The notes under the pieces were generated by a model, which ran no database searches, had not been told where the DNA came from, and saw only the letters and a list, made by a program, of their open reading frames with translations. A program made the translations under genes and the position numbers. Positions 63,087 through 64,000 of a DNA stretch of 64,000 nt are shown here, piece by piece (position 1 is the first letter of the stretch; every line of letters begins with the position of its first letter). Origin of the DNA: Paragordius varius (taxonomy: Eukaryota; Nematomorpha); NCBI GenBank assembly GCA_964247055.1, contig OZ176057.1:2356001-2420000 (forward strand). The letters run 5' to 3'.

Positions 63087-63726
63087 TGTATATATCGTAT
63101 TTCTCTATTACCATTTTGTTTGTTAACTTTCAAACTTTATTAATTTTTTTAATGACCCTTATATTGGGTAAGAGAGTTACATATATATAAAAAATAAATA
63201 ATCCAATTTTTATTAACACATTTTTTTAATTTATTCACCATAATTTTCATGTTATTTGTCTATAATTTTTTTATTTCTTTTGTTTGATAAAATCGCAGGT
63301 CAATCCACCAGTTCAGTTATTAGGAGAGGTGAACTTATGGCTGAATTAGATAAGTTGGCTAATGAAATACCGTTATGGGAAAATGCCCTGGTTGATGTGC
63401 ACGTGACCCGAGAGCACGTGACCCCACATTCAAAGTATGTTTTTGAAATGTATATATGGTGAACATGATTAAATTCTTTGTCTATTGTGTTGCTGATGAG
63501 AATACTGGGCCTGATATTGCTATTTGAGTAACGTTCTATTTTATTGAAAACCATCAAATCGGCTCATTTGTTGTATAAAAGCTGTTAAGTTACATATTTT
63601 TTATTCTTATCGAAGTAAGAAATATATGCAAGTGTGAAAAAACTGGCAGAAATTCATATTTAATAACTATCAATGATTTTTATAAAGATGTAAAAGAGAT
63701 TCTGAAAATTAGCTTAAACGGCCTTG
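60455..63726 (+). CDS. Unknown coiled-coil protein (3' end unresolved)
   Basis: Exons 60455-60529, 60556-60625, 60672-60750, 60822-60889, 62025-62243 and 63299-63434 join in frame; a further exon at about 63620-63726 (starting NICKCEKTGRNSYLIT) also fits phase. The start is ATG in ACATATGAATAACC. Residues 1-75 are charged and heptad-like (ATAKLERILEHIQTLHNNV, then LIEKETTDTLKKLYKMGISE), probably a coiled coil, ending with a Cys-rich bit (RLDSSCCPS). A Ser/Asn/Thr-rich linker follows, then RRGELMAELDKLANEIPLWE. No family recognised; the pattern is that of a nuclear or adaptor subunit, but that is a guess. Introns 1 and 2 are 26 and 46 nt. Intron 60890-62024 holds a hAT-type element and intron 62244-63298 an ACCATTTACA copy. 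The gene may continue beyond the window. Confidence 0.65.
60530..60555 (+). other. Ultra-short intron, 26 nt
   Basis: Starts GTATTTG and ends AATTTTAG, phase 0. Removal joins ERILEHIQ to TLHNNVTSLQ, making one continuous heptad pattern. Confidence 0.75.
60626..60671 (+). other. Short intron, 46 nt
   Basis: Starts GTAACAG and ends TTCAATTAG, phase 1. Removal joins TPQANPN to DLIEKETTDT; reading through reaches a stop a few codons past the acceptor. Confidence 0.65.
61172..61886. mobile_element. hAT-type element with AACCGG-rich ends
   Basis: Starts CAGGGCTTGAAACCGGTGC and ends GGTTCTTGTTAAGCTCTG, an inverted pair with mismatches. Both ends carry many AACCGG/GGTTCC blocks (AACCGGAACCGGGGTGG; GAACCGGGTTGGTTCC) around an A+T-rich 500-bp middle. 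The flanks GTTCCAAG and GTTAAAAG agree in 6 of 8. In the intron 60890-62024. Confidence 0.8.
62661..63056. mobile_element. ACCATTTACA-family element with five modules per arm
   Basis: The largest and cleanest copy. Left end TACCATTTACAGTTCAAATT, then five modules of 21 bp (ACCCTCGAACAATTCAAATT); right arm has five of GGTGAATTTGAATTGTTCAA ending GAACTGTAAATGGTA, flanked by (TA)n. The core begins AATAAATTATGTGTTTTCGA. Frames across the arms read as NNSNSPL or RVNLNCS repeats and are not genes. Confidence 0.9.
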
Positions 63727-64000
63727 TTAATGAAAAACGCATATATATATATTAATAATTTTTATGAGCCTTTTTAAAAAATATATAATGTTTTTTCAAT
63801 AATATATATATATATATATAATCGTTCTAATAAAGGGTAACGGGTCGCATTTTCAGCTTATATAAGTGGTAAGCCATCTACAGAAAATATATAAACACAT
63901 GGGAATCAATAGATTTTTATTGGATTATTTTACAAATACAATGCATACATATAAAATATTTTTTTAAATTTGAAAAGCGTTGCTAAGCTAACCTTTTGTG
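63727..64000. other. Right edge, (TA)-rich, nothing firm
   Basis: Two (TA)n runs (about 63740 and 63803-63820) in A+T-rich DNA. The last exons of the preceding gene may lie here or beyond; I cannot define them. Confidence 0.4.

Noticed and set aside
63300-63557. Minus-strand 85-codon frame at the right edge
   Set aside because: Opposite strand of a spliced plus-strand exon with a phase-consistent acceptor and donor.

Overview
The window is nuclear DNA from an animal with a very A+T-rich genome (about one fifth G+C by eye). Genes are split by spliceosomal GT-AG introns, and the proteins have metazoan architectures: an I-BAR plus SH3 protein of the IRSp53 family, SRP68, ELP4 and TCF25. Six introns supported by intact reading frames are only 22 to 27 nt long, while most others are 70 nt to over 1 kb and full of small inverted-repeat transposons. 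Introns of about 26 nt are a reported hallmark of dicyemid mesozoans, so a dicyemid or another very reduced spiralian parasite is my best guess. That assignment is inference; the gene calls do not depend on it.

Layout: 1505-12098 (+) BAIAP2/IRSp53-like I-BAR/SH3 gene, whose first exon I could not find. 13461-19810 (-) SRP68, complete, 15 exons. 19877-25235 (+) ELP4, complete, 10 exons, head to head with SRP68 with 66 bp between start codons. 25236-31498 no firm gene, only decayed repeats and two coding-like patches. 31499-31891 (+) small unknown gene. 31970-33164 (-) Sld2-type replication initiation protein without a helicase. 33245-44905 (+) TCF25, complete, 11 exons, head to head with the Sld2 gene (80 bp between start codons). 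44906-51011 no gene, dominated by a 3.9-kb near-perfect palindrome. 51012-53681 (+) Asn-rich protein, possibly HERPUD-like. 53682-60454 no gene, several hAT-type short elements and an odd GC-rich island. 60455 to the right part of the window (+), an unknown coiled-coil gene whose 3' end is not resolved.

The gene products are ordinary housekeeping factors: protein targeting to the ER (SRP68), tRNA wobble-uridine modification (ELP4), replication initiation (Sld2-like), ribosome-associated quality control (TCF25) and actin/membrane coupling (IRSp53). No shared pathway is evident. What the window shows best is genome architecture: divergent gene pairs with very short shared 5' regions, ultra-short introns mostly near gene 5' ends, and downstream introns inflated by at least six families of short palindromic elements. 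One family carries matched arrays of a 21-bp module in both arms; another includes the giant palindrome.

No rRNA, CRISPR array, retrovirus-like element or convincing tRNA gene was seen. Homologies were judged against family sequences recalled from memory, not by database search. Exon borders were set by joining splice sites so that the frame and family similarity continue.
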